The notes below the pieces were generated by a model. The model worked only from the letters and a program-made list of their open reading frames with translations, did no database searches and was not told where the DNA came from. 64,000 nucleotides of DNA from Flavobacterium nitrogenifigens. GTDB taxonomy: Bacteria; Bacteroidota; Bacteroidia; Flavobacteriales; Flavobacteriaceae. Below are positions 44,344 through 55,300 of the stretch, piece after piece (the first letter of the stretch is position 1; each line of letters opens with the position of its first letter). The position numbers and the translations under genes are program-made. The stretch covers positions 124,001-188,000 of the forward strand of contig NZ_QJRI01000173.1 in NCBI RefSeq assembly GCF_003254565.1. Reading direction: 5' to 3'.

Positions 44344-44390
44344 GTTTTTTGGTATTATATTTTTTGCCTAAATGCTGGCTATATTTTTTA

Positions 44391-44537
44391 ACATATAGAA
44401 ACATAGTTTATTGGAATTTTTAAAAGAGGCGTTTCACTTGTTTAAATTCACATAGCTTTCTATGTGTGAGAAACTAGTTTCTTTCCAATTTCTTTTATTC
44501 AAAAACAAAAATCTATGTTTCTATGTGTTTAAATATT
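44391..44537. repeat. intergenic direct repeat, copy A
   Basis: About 145 bases share long blocks with 47050-47188 (GGCGTTTCACTTG, TTTAAATTCACATAGCT, GAAACTAGTTTCTTT, ATCTATGTTTCTATGTG). Each copy also has ACATAG/CTATGT inverted ends. It lies upstream of the GH97 gene. Confidence 0.7.
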
Positions 44538-44544
44538 TTTTTTT

Positions 44545-44602
44545 GCCACGAATTGCACTAATTTCCGCGAATTAAATTTGTGATAATTCGTGCAATTAGT
44601 GG
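44545..44602. repeat. GCCAC(G/T)AATTGCAC inverted repeat
   Basis: GCCACGAATTGCACTAATT and AATTCGTGCAATTAGTGGC are near-perfect complements, and AATTCGCGG-type sequence fills the loop. It lies just downstream of the GH31 stop and may act as its transcript end. Confidence 0.65.
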
Positions 44603-44611
44603 CTAACTTTT

Positions 44612-47011
44612 TTATTTTGCCCACTCTGTTTTAAAAGTGGTTTTTCCGTTTAATGGATTTGCTACTACATCAAAATTGTTTCCGTTTTTATTCACTTTTA
44701 TTTCTTGTACCGCATCGCCTTCAGGTAAAAATACTTTGGCTGTTGCCGAAGTCGTTTTATCGCTTGCAAATACTTTTAAGGTCAATTTGCTCCAATCCAT
44801 ATCTTTTGTAGACTGCGCTAAACCGATGTGCGGAATTGCTGTTCCATCTTTTACTAAAACTACGATTGGCACTTCGCCTGCTTTGATTTTATGCCAGCCC
44901 GATTGGTACACTTTTTTAGTTTGGTAATCAATCCAAGTCCCTTCTGGAAGGTACACGTCTCTTTCTTCAACTTCTTCAAAAAGCGGTGCAACTAAGATAC
45001 TTGAACCAAATAAATACTGATTATCCACTAACCAAGCTCCCGGATCGTTTGGATATTCTACAAATAAAGCACGCATCATTGGCAATCCTTTTTGAGAACT
45101 TTCTTTTGCTTGAGCGTAGATATATGGCATCAATTCGTAACGCATATTATCTGCCTTTCTAAATCCTTCTAAGAATTCTTTGCTGTACAACCAAGGTTCA
45201 CGAGGCGGTTCTCCGTGGCTTCTTACGTGAGATGTAAACATTCCAAACGGTGTCCATCTTCTGTAAATATTCTCAGGAGATTTTGTGGCAAAACCTCCAA
45301 CATCATGACTCCAGAAACTGAATCCGCTTAGTCCTAATGAAAGTCCACCTCGTAATTCAGCCGACATTGCTCCGTTTGTAGTTTCAGAATCTCCTCCCCA
45401 ATGTAAAGGGTAACGCTGTGATCCTGCCCAAGTACTTCTTGCCCAGATTAAAGTATATCCTTTTTCTTTTTGCGTGATTTCTGCAACAGCTTTATTATAA
45501 CGTAACGGATATAAATTATGCTCATAGAAACCAGTTCTTCCCGAATGATAAATTCCGTCTGGCGGAGCTGCTTCTCCAAAATCTACTTTGAAAACTGCTA
45601 CGCCTTCATCAAATAACTTTTTCAATTTTCCTTGATACCAAGAAATGGTTTCTGGATTTGAGAAATCTAGAACAGCATCTTCATAAGGAAGATTTCCTTT
45701 TCTGTCTCTTACGGCTAAGTTTTTATCCATAATTTCTGGAAATAAAGTATTCTTTGGCGTAAAATAAGGCAACTGCCAAAGACAAACCTGGAAACCGTCT
45801 TTCTTTAAATCAGACATCATTTTTGTAGCATCTGGGAAACGAGATTTTGCAAACTCGTAGTTATTTCTCCAATCTACATCAAACCAGCCTGTATCAAAGT
45901 GAATTACATCGGTTGGAATTTTGTATTTACGCAAATCTCTGGCAACATCACGTCCTTCTTTTTCTGAGAAATAGGTAATACGGCTCATCCAAAAACCGAA
46001 AGACCAAAGTGGTGGCATAGCTGCTTTTCCTGTCAAATTGGTATATTGATCTAAAATATCTTTTGGTTCTCCGATAAAGAAAAACAAATCGGCTTCGTCG
46101 TCTCCAATATACATTTCGTTGGCACTTGAAAAGTATTTTCCAAAGTCCACTGTAATTGGTGTTGAATGATGCATGAAAACTCCGTAACCTCGGCTACTCA
46201 TGTAAAACGGAATTGGTTTGTACATGGTTTCATTTTGGATTCCGTTTGCATCATCGGTCCATAAAACTACTTTTGAACCGCGTTTGTTGAATTGTGTGAA
46301 AGATTCTCCGCAACCAAATATTTTTTCGTCTGGTTCTAAACTGAAAGCCGCGCCCATACTTCTTGAATAATCGCTATTTCTGCGAACATAGGAAAATGGA
46401 AGCGTTGGTGTATACGTGTTTTTAAAGTCCGTATCGTGAAGTGTGCTTGTCAGCAGTTTTCCTTTTTCATCGTAGATTTTTACGTGCCAAGGTTTTGTCA
46501 AAATTTCAACTCTTCCGTGTTTGCTAGTATAACTGTGACCACCTTCAATTTTAGCATATTTCCATAATTCTGGGTGATTTGGCGCAACGCCGTCAACTAG
46601 CATTAAAGACTCTTTTTGCGGATGAAATTGTGGCCCTGAAGTCGTTTTGATACGAAGGGTTCTGTCTGAAACAAACTGAATTTCGAATGGCAAAACAGGA
46701 GATTCTGCGTATTCTGTTGTTGGAAATTCGTTTGCTTTTTCCACATCTGGTTTCATCATCATGTTGTTGAAAGCCTGACGTGTTTTATAATTGTATCTCA
46801 AATATTTGATGGTTCCTTTTCCCGTTGCAGGATCAAAAGAAGCCAGTTCGTCTGCAAAATAAAAGGTGTTCAGATAGTTCTGAAAATCTTTACTGATATC
46901 TATTGGCGCATTCAGCACATCTGCGTTCTGAATTTGAGCTGATGCTTTTGGCATCAAAACAAATCCAAGCATAAAAGCCGAAAACAATGTGGTTAGTTGT
47001 CTGTTTTTCAT
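44612..47011 (-). CDS. GH31 alpha-xylosidase
   Basis: 799 residues with a signal peptide (to about 25). The N-terminal beta-sandwich is followed by the GH31 barrel, with FDTGWFDVDWRNNYEF, the nucleophile Asp in VFKVDFGE, the acid/base region GGDSETTNG and WSHDVGGF. The sequence is of the YicI/alpha-xylosidase kind. It would remove alpha-1,6-xylose from the non-reducing end of xyloglucan oligosaccharides, the diagnostic step for this polymer. Confidence 0.92.
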   Translation of the reverse strand: MKNRQLTTLFSAFMLGFVLMPKASAQIQNADVLNAPIDISKDFQNYLNTFYFADELASFDPATGKGTIKYLRYNYKTRQAFNNMMMKPDVEKANEFPTTEYAESPVLPFEIQFVSDRTLRIKTTSGPQFHPQKESLMLVDGVAPNHPELWKYAKIEGGHSYTSKHGRVEILTKPWHVKIYDEKGKLLTSTLHDTDFKNTYTPTLPFSYVRRNSDYSRSMGAAFSLEPDEKIFGCGESFTQFNKRGSKVVLWTDDANGIQNETMYKPIPFYMSSRGYGVFMHHSTPITVDFGKYFSSANEMYIGDDEADLFFFIGEPKDILDQYTNLTGKAAMPPLWSFGFWMSRITYFSEKEGRDVARDLRKYKIPTDVIHFDTGWFDVDWRNNYEFAKSRFPDATKMMSDLKKDGFQVCLWQLPYFTPKNTLFPEIMDKNLAVRDRKGNLPYEDAVLDFSNPETISWYQGKLKKLFDEGVAVFKVDFGEAAPPDGIYHSGRTGFYEHNLYPLRYNKAVAEITQKEKGYTLIWARSTWAGSQRYPLHWGGDSETTNGAMSAELRGGLSLGLSGFSFWSHDVGGFATKSPENIYRRWTPFGMFTSHVRSHGEPPREPWLYSKEFLEGFRKADNMRYELMPYIYAQAKESSQKGLPMMRALFVEYPNDPGAWLVDNQYLFGSSILVAPLFEEVEERDVYLPEGTWIDYQTKKVYQSGWHKIKAGEVPIVVLVKDGTAIPHIGLAQSTKDMDWSKLTLKVFASDKTTSATAKVFLPEGDAVQEIKVNKNGNNFDVVANPLNGKTTFKTEWAK

Positions 47012-47049
47012 GAGTTAGTTTTATTCTTTATATATCTTAAAATCTTTTA

Positions 47050-47188
47050 AACACATAGAATCATAGCTCATCGGAGTCTTTAAAAAGGCGTTTCACTTGT
47101 TTAAATTCACATAGCTATGTGTTAGAAACTAGTTTCTTTTAATTTTCTTTTTCACAAACAAAAAATCTATGTTTCTATGTGTTTAAAA
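47050..47188. repeat. intergenic direct repeat, copy B
   Basis: Second copy of the 44391-44537 element, 2.65 kb away and upstream of the GH31 gene, with the same block order and CATAGAA/TTCTATG ends. Confidence 0.7.
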
Positions 47189-47206
47189 TTTAACGTATTA
47201 TAATTA

Positions 47207-49693
47207 TCATTCAGCTGTAATTACAATTGTAGCTTGTTTTAGCCCATTCGCTTTAGCAGTCAATTCCAATCTTCCAGATTGATCTCCAGATTGTACAATA
47301 ACTAAACATTTTCCAGCCAAAGCGGTATGTTTATTTCCTTTATACGATTCGTGGCTAACCGGATCTCCGCTGCAAACACCTACTATTTTTCCGTTTCCTT
47401 TTAAAGAGAAATTAATTTCGTTATTTGCATTTGGTGCAATTGTTCCTTTATCGTCTAAAATATCAACTGTGATAAATGACAAATCGTTTTTGTCTGCTTT
47501 AATGGTACTTCTATCCGCAGTCAGTTTTAATTGAGAAGGATTTCCAGCCGTTTTAATTTCTTTTTCTAAAACTACTTTTCCGTCTTTACGAGAAATCGCT
47601 TTTAAAGTTCCTGCTTCAAAAGGAATTCTCCACATTACGTGTAAATCGTCTCCTTTTTTACTTCTTTTTCCAACTGATTTTCCATTTACAAAAAGCTCCA
47701 CCTCATCAGCTTTATTGTAATAGGCCCAAACATCAACAGTTTGTCCAGCTTTCCAATTCCAATGTGGGAAAATGTGAAGAACGGTTTTGTCTGTCCATTC
47801 GCTTTGGTACATATAATACACATCTTTCGGGAAACCGGCTAAATCAACAATTCCGAAATACGAACTTACAGATGGCCATTCGTACGGAGTTGGTTCTCCA
47901 ATATAATCGAAACCTGTCCAAACGTACATGCCCGCTAAGAAATCATGTTTTTTGATGATTTTCCAAGTGGCTTCATGTGTTGAACCCCACGGAGTCTGTA
48001 CCTGATCGTAAGCTGAAACGGTATTTCCTGGATTTCCTTCTGTAAATTTAAGATCCCATCTTACTGGCCATTTTTTGATAGTATCTGAAACGGCATCGTA
48101 ATATCCTCTTGTCTGTAAACCTGAAGTAGTTTCAGTTGCGATGAAAGGTGTATTTGGGAAATTCTTCAAATGATGTTCGAATGTCTGATGTGCGTAATTG
48201 TATCCGATTAAATCTAAAACTCCAGATCCCGCAAGCGGATTAATCGAAACATTTTTTTTCTCAAATTGCAAAGTCACAGCATCAATATTCATGTTTACTG
48301 GCGGATTCATTCCAGCAGTCAACGGACGTGTTTTATCATATTGACGTGTAATTGCGGCCAATTCTTTTGCAATTTCAATACCTGTTTCATTCCATTGTTC
48401 TGGAATTTCATTTCCGATACTCCACATAAAAATACTGGCATGATTTCGGTCGCGCAACAATTGATCGGTTAGATCTTGTTTGTGCCATTTGTCCCAATCA
48501 TTTGCATAATCGTATTTCGTTTTGTTTTGTTTCCACATATCAAAAGCTTCATCCATAACAATGAAACCCATTTTATCGCAAAGCTCTAAAAGCTCTGGAG
48601 CAGGCGGATTATGAGAAGTTCTGATTCCGTTTACGCCCATTTCCTTCAAAATCTCTAACTGACGCTCGATGGCGCGAGTATTAATTGCAGAACCCAACGG
48701 ACCTAAATCGTGGTGCATACAAACACCTTTTATTTTGACCTGTTTTCCATTCAAAATAAAACCTTTATTCAAATCGAATTTGAAGTCTCTGATTCCGAAA
48801 GTGGTTTTATATTGATCAATGATTTTATCGTCAAGCGAAATTTCGGTAACTGCTGTGTACAATTCCGGTTTTTCATCTGACCATAAAATCGGATTTTCAA
48901 CTACTGCCGATTGATTGAGCGTTTGATTTTCGTTGGCATTGATGGTTATATCTTGAGTAACTGAGGTTACTTTTTTGTCTTCTTTAAAAATAGTAGTCGT
49001 TACAGTTGCCTTTTTACCTGCTGCATATTGATTTTTTATTGTTGTTTCGATACTTACAGAAGCTTTTTCGGCTGTAACTTTTGGAGTTGTAATGTATGTT
49101 CCCCATTGTCCCACATGAAGTTTGTCTGTTGTTTCGATCCAGACATTTCTAAAAATTCCTGAACCCGAATACCAACGTGAATTAGGCTGTTTTGAATTGT
49201 CAACCTTAACAATTATTTCGTTGTTTTTGTCTCCGTAATTCAAATACGGTGACATATCATATTGAAAACCTATATATCCGTTTGGGCGTTTTCCTAAATA
49301 ATGACCATTTACCCAAACTTCACTATTTCTATATACTCCGTCAAAAGTAATAGAAGTTATTTTTGTGCTGTCTTCTGCAGCGACTTTAAATGTTTTTTTG
49401 TACCAGCCTAAACCTCCATTAAGCGATCCTCCGCCATAACCGCCAGGACTTTTTTCATCAAATTTTCCTTCGATGCTCCAATCATGAGGAACGTCTAAAG
49501 TTCTCCATTTTGTTGAAGTTCCAATAGTATCTTTATCGACAATACTATCATTTAGATGGAAACTCCAATCTGCATTAAAAGAAACTTTTCGGTTTACAAA
49601 CGCATCTTCTTTTTTAGAGCAGGAATTCAAGAAAAAAACTCCAATTGCGATTGCCCATAAACTTATGTTTTTTATGTTTTTTCTAATATGCAT
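47207..49693 (-). CDS. GH2 beta-galactosidase lipoprotein
   Basis: 828 residues. The lipoprotein signal ends FFLNSC, followed by SKKED. The GH2 sugar-binding domain is at about 40-180, an immunoglobulin-like domain at 190-300 and the barrel at 300-600, with GVNGIRTSHNPPAPELL, the acid/base Glu in WSIGNEIPE and the nucleophile in FIATETTSG. The C-terminal beta domains are typical of Bacteroidota GH2. It would remove galactose from xyloglucan side chains after fucose and acetyl groups are gone. Confidence 0.93.
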   Translation of the reverse strand: MHIRKNIKNISLWAIAIGVFFLNSCSKKEDAFVNRKVSFNADWSFHLNDSIVDKDTIGTSTKWRTLDVPHDWSIEGKFDEKSPGGYGGGSLNGGLGWYKKTFKVAAEDSTKITSITFDGVYRNSEVWVNGHYLGKRPNGYIGFQYDMSPYLNYGDKNNEIIVKVDNSKQPNSRWYSGSGIFRNVWIETTDKLHVGQWGTYITTPKVTAEKASVSIETTIKNQYAAGKKATVTTTIFKEDKKVTSVTQDITINANENQTLNQSAVVENPILWSDEKPELYTAVTEISLDDKIIDQYKTTFGIRDFKFDLNKGFILNGKQVKIKGVCMHHDLGPLGSAINTRAIERQLEILKEMGVNGIRTSHNPPAPELLELCDKMGFIVMDEAFDMWKQNKTKYDYANDWDKWHKQDLTDQLLRDRNHASIFMWSIGNEIPEQWNETGIEIAKELAAITRQYDKTRPLTAGMNPPVNMNIDAVTLQFEKKNVSINPLAGSGVLDLIGYNYAHQTFEHHLKNFPNTPFIATETTSGLQTRGYYDAVSDTIKKWPVRWDLKFTEGNPGNTVSAYDQVQTPWGSTHEATWKIIKKHDFLAGMYVWTGFDYIGEPTPYEWPSVSSYFGIVDLAGFPKDVYYMYQSEWTDKTVLHIFPHWNWKAGQTVDVWAYYNKADEVELFVNGKSVGKRSKKGDDLHVMWRIPFEAGTLKAISRKDGKVVLEKEIKTAGNPSQLKLTADRSTIKADKNDLSFITVDILDDKGTIAPNANNEINFSLKGNGKIVGVCSGDPVSHESYKGNKHTALAGKCLVIVQSGDQSGRLELTAKANGLKQATIVITAE

Positions 49694-49772
49694 AGGTACT
49701 TTTTATTTTTTGGAATTTGAAGATAGAAATAAAAAACGGTTTCGTTTATTTCTCCGTAAAACAACTTAAGTC

Positions 49773-49810
49773 TCAGTCTTAAAGAGCAATACAAAATACC
49801 TTTAAGACTG
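49773..49810. repeat. hairpin CAGTCTTAAAG / CTTTAAGACTG
   Basis: A perfect 11-bp stem lies in the spacer between the SGBP gene and the GH2 gene (minus strand). It could separate the high-level sus mRNA from the enzyme genes. Confidence 0.5.
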
Positions 49811-49830
49811 AAACTTCAAAACTAACTAAC

Positions 49831-50706
49831 TTATGATTTTGGTACTAAATGATAAATCAAATAATCGTTATCTGCTCTAATTGCAATAAAGCATAAACTT
49901 GTATCAGTCAATTCTACAATTTTTACATTTGTAAAACTGAATGAAGGAAGAAAATAACTTGGCTCATTTGGGTGAAGCATTTCTGCCCCTCCGTTGAAAG
50001 ATATTCTGTCATTTGTTTCCCCATCTGTCAAACTATAATTAAATGTTCCTTTCTTAGTTGTCTTAGCGGTACTACCTAAAGCTGGATTAGTTTGTGTTAC
50101 CGAAACATTATAACCTCCATTCAGGTCAAATGTAATTTCACCCCAATCCTTATTTTCTAAACCAGCCCACGAGATATCTGTAAGATTTGGCCACCATCCA
50201 GGACCGCTTACTGCTCTGTTAATATAACCTGGAGTATTTCCAATAAATTCTAATGGAGCCGTCATATAAAGCACCCAAGTTTTTCCAGCTTGTCCGTTTG
50301 TTAATTTCGCCCATCTTGGATCTTTAAAGAAAGTTTCATCATTTTCAGGAACATCTACAGTTACAGGAGCTGCTTCAACAGAACCGCCTCGCGCAAATGC
50401 TGTATAAAAAATAGAATATTTTCCAGCAAAAGGAAAAGTTACCTTATCCACACTTTGATTAGAGTGACCTAATTCGTTACCATTTGCATCTACATATTTC
50501 CAAAATGGAATGACAGTCGGATCGTCACTTTTAAAATTTACAAGATTTTTATTTGTAGCATCTTGCGTAATAGAAAACTTAAGTGTTTCTGGTGTTAAGG
50601 TAACTGCTGGAAGACTTTCGCGATCCTCAATTGCCTCACAAGAAAATAACAGCGAACCAATTGTAACAGCTGCTATTAAAATATATAATATACGTTTCAT
50701 AGTCAT
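49831..50706 (-). CDS. surface glycan-binding lipoprotein (SusE-position)
   Basis: 291 residues from MTMKR at 50706; MKR at 50700 is an equal alternative. The lipoprotein signal ends GSLLFSC and is followed by EAIEDRE. An N-terminal PKD/Ig-like domain (about 40-125) is followed by a glycan-binding-like beta domain rich in Trp (PGWWPNLTDISW, LENKDWGEI). It starts 12 bases after susD, the normal place for the SGBP that captures polysaccharide on the surface. It shares no motif with classical SusE/F, so its ligand must be inferred from the locus. Confidence 0.82.
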   Translation of the reverse strand: MTMKRILYILIAAVTIGSLLFSCEAIEDRESLPAVTLTPETLKFSITQDATNKNLVNFKSDDPTVIPFWKYVDANGNELGHSNQSVDKVTFPFAGKYSIFYTAFARGGSVEAAPVTVDVPENDETFFKDPRWAKLTNGQAGKTWVLYMTAPLEFIGNTPGYINRAVSGPGWWPNLTDISWAGLENKDWGEITFDLNGGYNVSVTQTNPALGSTAKTTKKGTFNYSLTDGETNDRISFNGGAEMLHPNEPSYFLPSFSFTNVKIVELTDTSLCFIAIRADNDYLIYHLVPKS

Positions 50707-50717
50707 TTTGTTTTGAA

Positions 50718-52298
50718 TTAATTCCAACCTGGATTTTGAGTTATTGTGCCATTTGAAAGAATGATCTGCGATTGCGGTAATGGTAACCAACCTTGAGTCT
50801 CTGTTCTAAAAGTAACTGTAAACTGAGAACCACCTGCAGTATTATCAATAGCTAATTTCATTGCAGTCATTCCTTGTCTGATTAAGTCAAAATAACGATG
50901 TCCTTCAAGAGCTAATTCTAATTGACGCTCTTTCATGATGTTTTCTATACTAGCTGTTTTTCTGTTAGTAGTATTTTTAAACGCACGATCACGTACTCTG
51001 TCAAAATCTGCTTGCGCTAAAGCTTGGTTAGAAGATAAATTTAACTCGGCAGCCATTAACAATACATCAGAAAAACGAATAATCGCATAATCTTGGTAGT
51101 TGTCAATTTGAAAGTTTCCTCCATTTGCTTCTACAACAGCTGTTCCTGCTTCGTTGGTAATTGGGCAATATTTTTTCCAAGAATATCCAGTGTACTGACG
51201 TTGCTCTCTAGCTTGCGCATCAAAGTTTAATCCTTCACCAGCATAGTCAATAAATGAAGCTGCTTTTCTAGTATCACCTGCTTCATACAAGCTTACTAAT
51301 TTAGGGTTTACAGTTGCTCCACCCCATCCAGTTGCATATCTTCCAATTGCTCCTCCACGTGGCGCAATGTTTACTTGGAAGCGGTTTCCTTCATGAAGAT
51401 CCCAGTTTCCTTTTCCTGAACCGTTAAAACGAACCGCCCAAACCATTTCTGTATTATCTTCTCCAGCAAAGTTTTCGAAAGAAGCTGCTAACCAAAGATT
51501 AGCAAAATCAGCTACTAAACCGTGCCCGCTATTATTTACTACATCATTGATGTAAGCTGTTGCTTCTGCTTTAGAAACTACACCAGCTAAATCTGCTTTA
51601 CCATATGTTCCTGTATAGAATAAGAATGTTCTAGCCAAATATGCTTCAGCAGCCCATTTTGTAATACGGCCGTAATTAGCGTTTCCTGCTTGTGAGTAGT
51701 TTTCTGGACCTAAATTATCAGCAGCAAATTTTAAATCGCTTGCTATTAAAGCATAAGTAACTTCTGGAGCTTGTCTCGGCAATTCGAACTCGCTTGTTGT
51801 TACAGTATGATCTAACGGAATAATATCTCCAAACATTTTAGCTGCTGTAAAATGGAAATGTGCTCTTAAGAAACGTGCTTCAGCTTCGTAACGAGTTTTC
51901 AAAGCCGTATCAGATCCCCAGTTTACTTTATCTATATTTTCTAATAAAATATTAGCTCTATAAATTCCTAAATAAGCATTTGACCAAACATCTTTGTTCA
52001 TGTCTTTGTCTGAAACATATAGGAAACGATCCCATTCGATATCAGATTGAGCATCAGCAATACCATAACCTCCAAAACAATCATCAGAAGCTTGTTCACT
52101 AATTAATAAAGGTCCGCCGTATGCCTCGCGCTGTAAAACATCGTAAACTGCTACAAGACCTTCAAAAGCGTCAGAAGGTGTTTTATAAAAATTCTCTGTT
52201 ACCTTATCTGTATATGGTTCGTTTTCCAAAAAATCTTCCGAACAAGCCCCTAAAACAAGCAAGCTTGAAAGGGCAAATAATTTTATATATCTTTTCAT
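50718..52298 (-). CDS. susD: RagB/SusD family outer-membrane lipoprotein
   Basis: 526 residues from the ATG at 52298; an in-frame TTG at 52307 is less likely. The lipoprotein signal ends LVLGAC, then SEDFLENE. The TPR-type helices and the family C-terminus are visible (FDRVRDRAFKN, MKERQLELALEGHRYFDLIRQG, LPLPQSQIILSNG-type end). It forms the lid of the SusC transporter and captures oligosaccharides. It starts 12 bases after susC. Confidence 0.96.
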   Translation of the reverse strand: MKRYIKLFALSSLLVLGACSEDFLENEPYTDKVTENFYKTPSDAFEGLVAVYDVLQREAYGGPLLISEQASDDCFGGYGIADAQSDIEWDRFLYVSDKDMNKDVWSNAYLGIYRANILLENIDKVNWGSDTALKTRYEAEARFLRAHFHFTAAKMFGDIIPLDHTVTTSEFELPRQAPEVTYALIASDLKFAADNLGPENYSQAGNANYGRITKWAAEAYLARTFLFYTGTYGKADLAGVVSKAEATAYINDVVNNSGHGLVADFANLWLAASFENFAGEDNTEMVWAVRFNGSGKGNWDLHEGNRFQVNIAPRGGAIGRYATGWGGATVNPKLVSLYEAGDTRKAASFIDYAGEGLNFDAQAREQRQYTGYSWKKYCPITNEAGTAVVEANGGNFQIDNYQDYAIIRFSDVLLMAAELNLSSNQALAQADFDRVRDRAFKNTTNRKTASIENIMKERQLELALEGHRYFDLIRQGMTAMKLAIDNTAGGSQFTVTFRTETQGWLPLPQSQIILSNGTITQNPGWN

Positions 52299-52310
52299 GG
52301 TTTTCAAAAT

Positions 52311-55300
52311 TTAAAAGTTAACATTCAGACCCATTAAATAGGTTCTTGGCTGAGGATAATATCCAACATCAATTCCTTTAGCCCAAGACTGATTTACGTT
52401 TCCGAAACCAATTTCTGGATCCATTCCTTTGTACTTTGTGAATGTATAAATGTTATTTCCTGCAACATACAGTCTGAATTTGCTGAAGAAACTAAGTTTC
52501 GTTGTCAACTTTGTTAAATCACATCCGATTGTAGCATTTTTAATTCTGAAGAAATCTGAATCCTGGATATATAAATCTGAGAATTTAGTATAATTTCCGT
52601 TTGCATCAGTTCCGTAAGTTACTCTTGGAATTCTATTAGAAGTTCCTTCAGTTGTCCATCTGCCTAACACATCTGTAGTGTTGTTTGTGTAAGCACGTGT
52701 GTAATCGTGAACTCCAAAAACGTTTTGTCCTCCTGCGATACCGTAAGTATTAATAGAGAAATCAAATGCTTTGTATGATAATTCTAAATTAACACCATAG
52801 TTAATATCTGGGTTTGGATCTCCAATTTGTGTTTTATCGTTTGCATCGATTTTTCCGTCATTATTTAAATCTACGAAACGAACGTCTCCAGGTTGCGCAT
52901 TTGGCTGAACACCTGCTGTAACTTCAGCAGCATTTTGGAAAATTCCGTCTGTTTTTAATCCGTAGAAATAACCCATTGGTTTTCCAACCTCAACGCGGTT
53001 CATCTCGTCTAAACCTTGAAACAATACGTTTGATTCTCCATGAATGATTCCTTCGTTGTTAGCAATTTTCAACACTTCGTTTTGGTTACGTGAAAGATTT
53101 GCATTGATGGCAAAATTCCAATCTTTTCCAAAACGTGTACGGTAAGATAAACCAATTTCAAAACCTTTATTGCTTACGTCTCCACCATTAATGTAAGGTG
53201 CAGTTGCTCCCGCATAAGTTGGGATAGACGCCAATACTAACCAATCTTTGGTTTTCTTGTCATAGTAATCAAAAGTTAAAGTAAAGTTGGTAAACAATGT
53301 AGCATCAAAACCTAAGTCTAACTGCTCTGAAGTTTCCCATTTTAAGTTACGGTTTGCCAATTGGTCAGGGCTTGAACCTACTAAAAGAGTTTCATCGCCA
53401 GTTCCGAAATGATATGTTTTGTCTGTTGAGTTTACAGTTGACATATAAGCAAATCTTCTTGCAAATTGGTCGTTACCATTTTGTCCCCAGCTCGCTCTTA
53501 ATTTGAATGTATTTAAAACTTTGTTTTCTTTGAAGAAAGCTTCTTTATCTAAATTCCATCCTGCAGAGAATGATGGGAAAATAGCATATTTGTTATCTGG
53601 ACCAAATTCTGATGAACCGTCACGACGAACTGTTGCAGAGAATAAGTATTTATTGTTGTAATCGTACAATAAACGTCCGAAGTAAGACTGAATTGCATAA
53701 TCTTTACGATTTCCTTTTACCACATTTGATGTTGGATCTTTTGCATTATCTAAATAAGCATGTTCGAAATCATCAAAAATTAAGTTTCTTCCTTGCCCTT
53801 CCATATAATCAGAAGTATTCTTTTTAGCAGAAGTACCCACTAACACATCAAAATTATGAGCATCGGCAATGTTGAATTTGTATTGAAGTGTATTCTCGAA
53901 AATCCATCCTAAAGATTTTGTAGCACTTTGAGTTACGCTAGAAACTGTATTGTTATCATTTGAAGAAAGCGAATAAACTGGTCTGAAAGAACGGTAATTG
54001 CTATCTGTCATATCAACACCATAACTAGTTCTGAAAGTAAAGTTTTTTGCAAATTTTAATTCAGCAAAAATGTTACCTACATAACGATTGGTTTTAGTCT
54101 GATTGAAGTTGTTGTAGTATAAAGATCCAACTGGATTGCTGATGTCTTGAGAGATAATAGAATGAGCAAAATCTCCATTTTCATCATACGCCTGATCAAT
54201 TGGAGCAGCGTTTAAGAAACTTCTAATTGCATTGCTGTAGATACCATCGTCTGCAACACCACTAGATTTAATATTTGATAAAGTGAAGTTTTCACCAATT
54301 TTCAAATATCCTTTAATTACTTCAGAAGTAGAGTTTACTGTAAAAGTTACACGATCGTATTGAGATTGGTTAGTAGATCCTCCAATCATACCTTCTTGTC
54401 CGTAGTAAGATAAACCAGTTGCAATGGTAGATTTTTCGTCACCTCCTGTAATCAAAAGAGAGTGATTTTGTTTTATCGCACCTTCATTAAACAAATCTTT
54501 TTGCCAATCGTGATTTGGGAATCCTGCAACTTGCTCCTTTGTATATAATGGCGCATATCCAGAATTTACACGAGCTTCGTTCATGATTGTTGTATATTCC
54601 TGTGTATTCATCAAATCTAGTTTTTTAGCAATCTGCTGAAAACCTGTATAAGAACTGAAAGACACATTCATTTTACCATCCTTTCCTTTTTTAGTAGTAA
54701 CCAAAATAACTCCGTTTGCCGCTCTTGCTCCGTAGATAGAAGCTGCCGAAGCATCTTTTAAAATGTCTACCCTTTCAATAACAGAAGGATCAAGGTATCC
54801 GATTCCGTTATCTACCACTACACCATCAACTACATAAAGCGGATCACTGTTTCCTGCTGTACCTGCTCCACGAATATTTACCACCATATTCGCTCCCGGC
54901 TGCCCAGAAGATGAAGTTACAGAAACCCCAGAAGCTTGACCTTGTAAAGCATTTACAACATCAAGACTCGCCACTTGCTGAATATCTTTTCCAGACACCA
55001 AAGAAGTTGCTGCAGTATTTACTTTCTTCTTTTGAGTACCGTAACCGATTACTACAATTTCTTTCAGTTCTGCCGTTTCTGGACTCAAAACCACATTGAC
55101 AACTTTTTGAGTTCCAACCGTAATATTTTGTGACTTGAAACCTACAAAAGAGATTACCAAAACATCTCCTGTTTTAGCCTCGACTTTATATTTTCCGTCA
55201 AAATCGGTAACAGTACTCGATTTTGTTCCCTGTACTTGTACAGTTGCTCCTGGAACTCCAAATCCGTCTTCGGAAGAGGTAATTGTCCCACTTACAGTTT

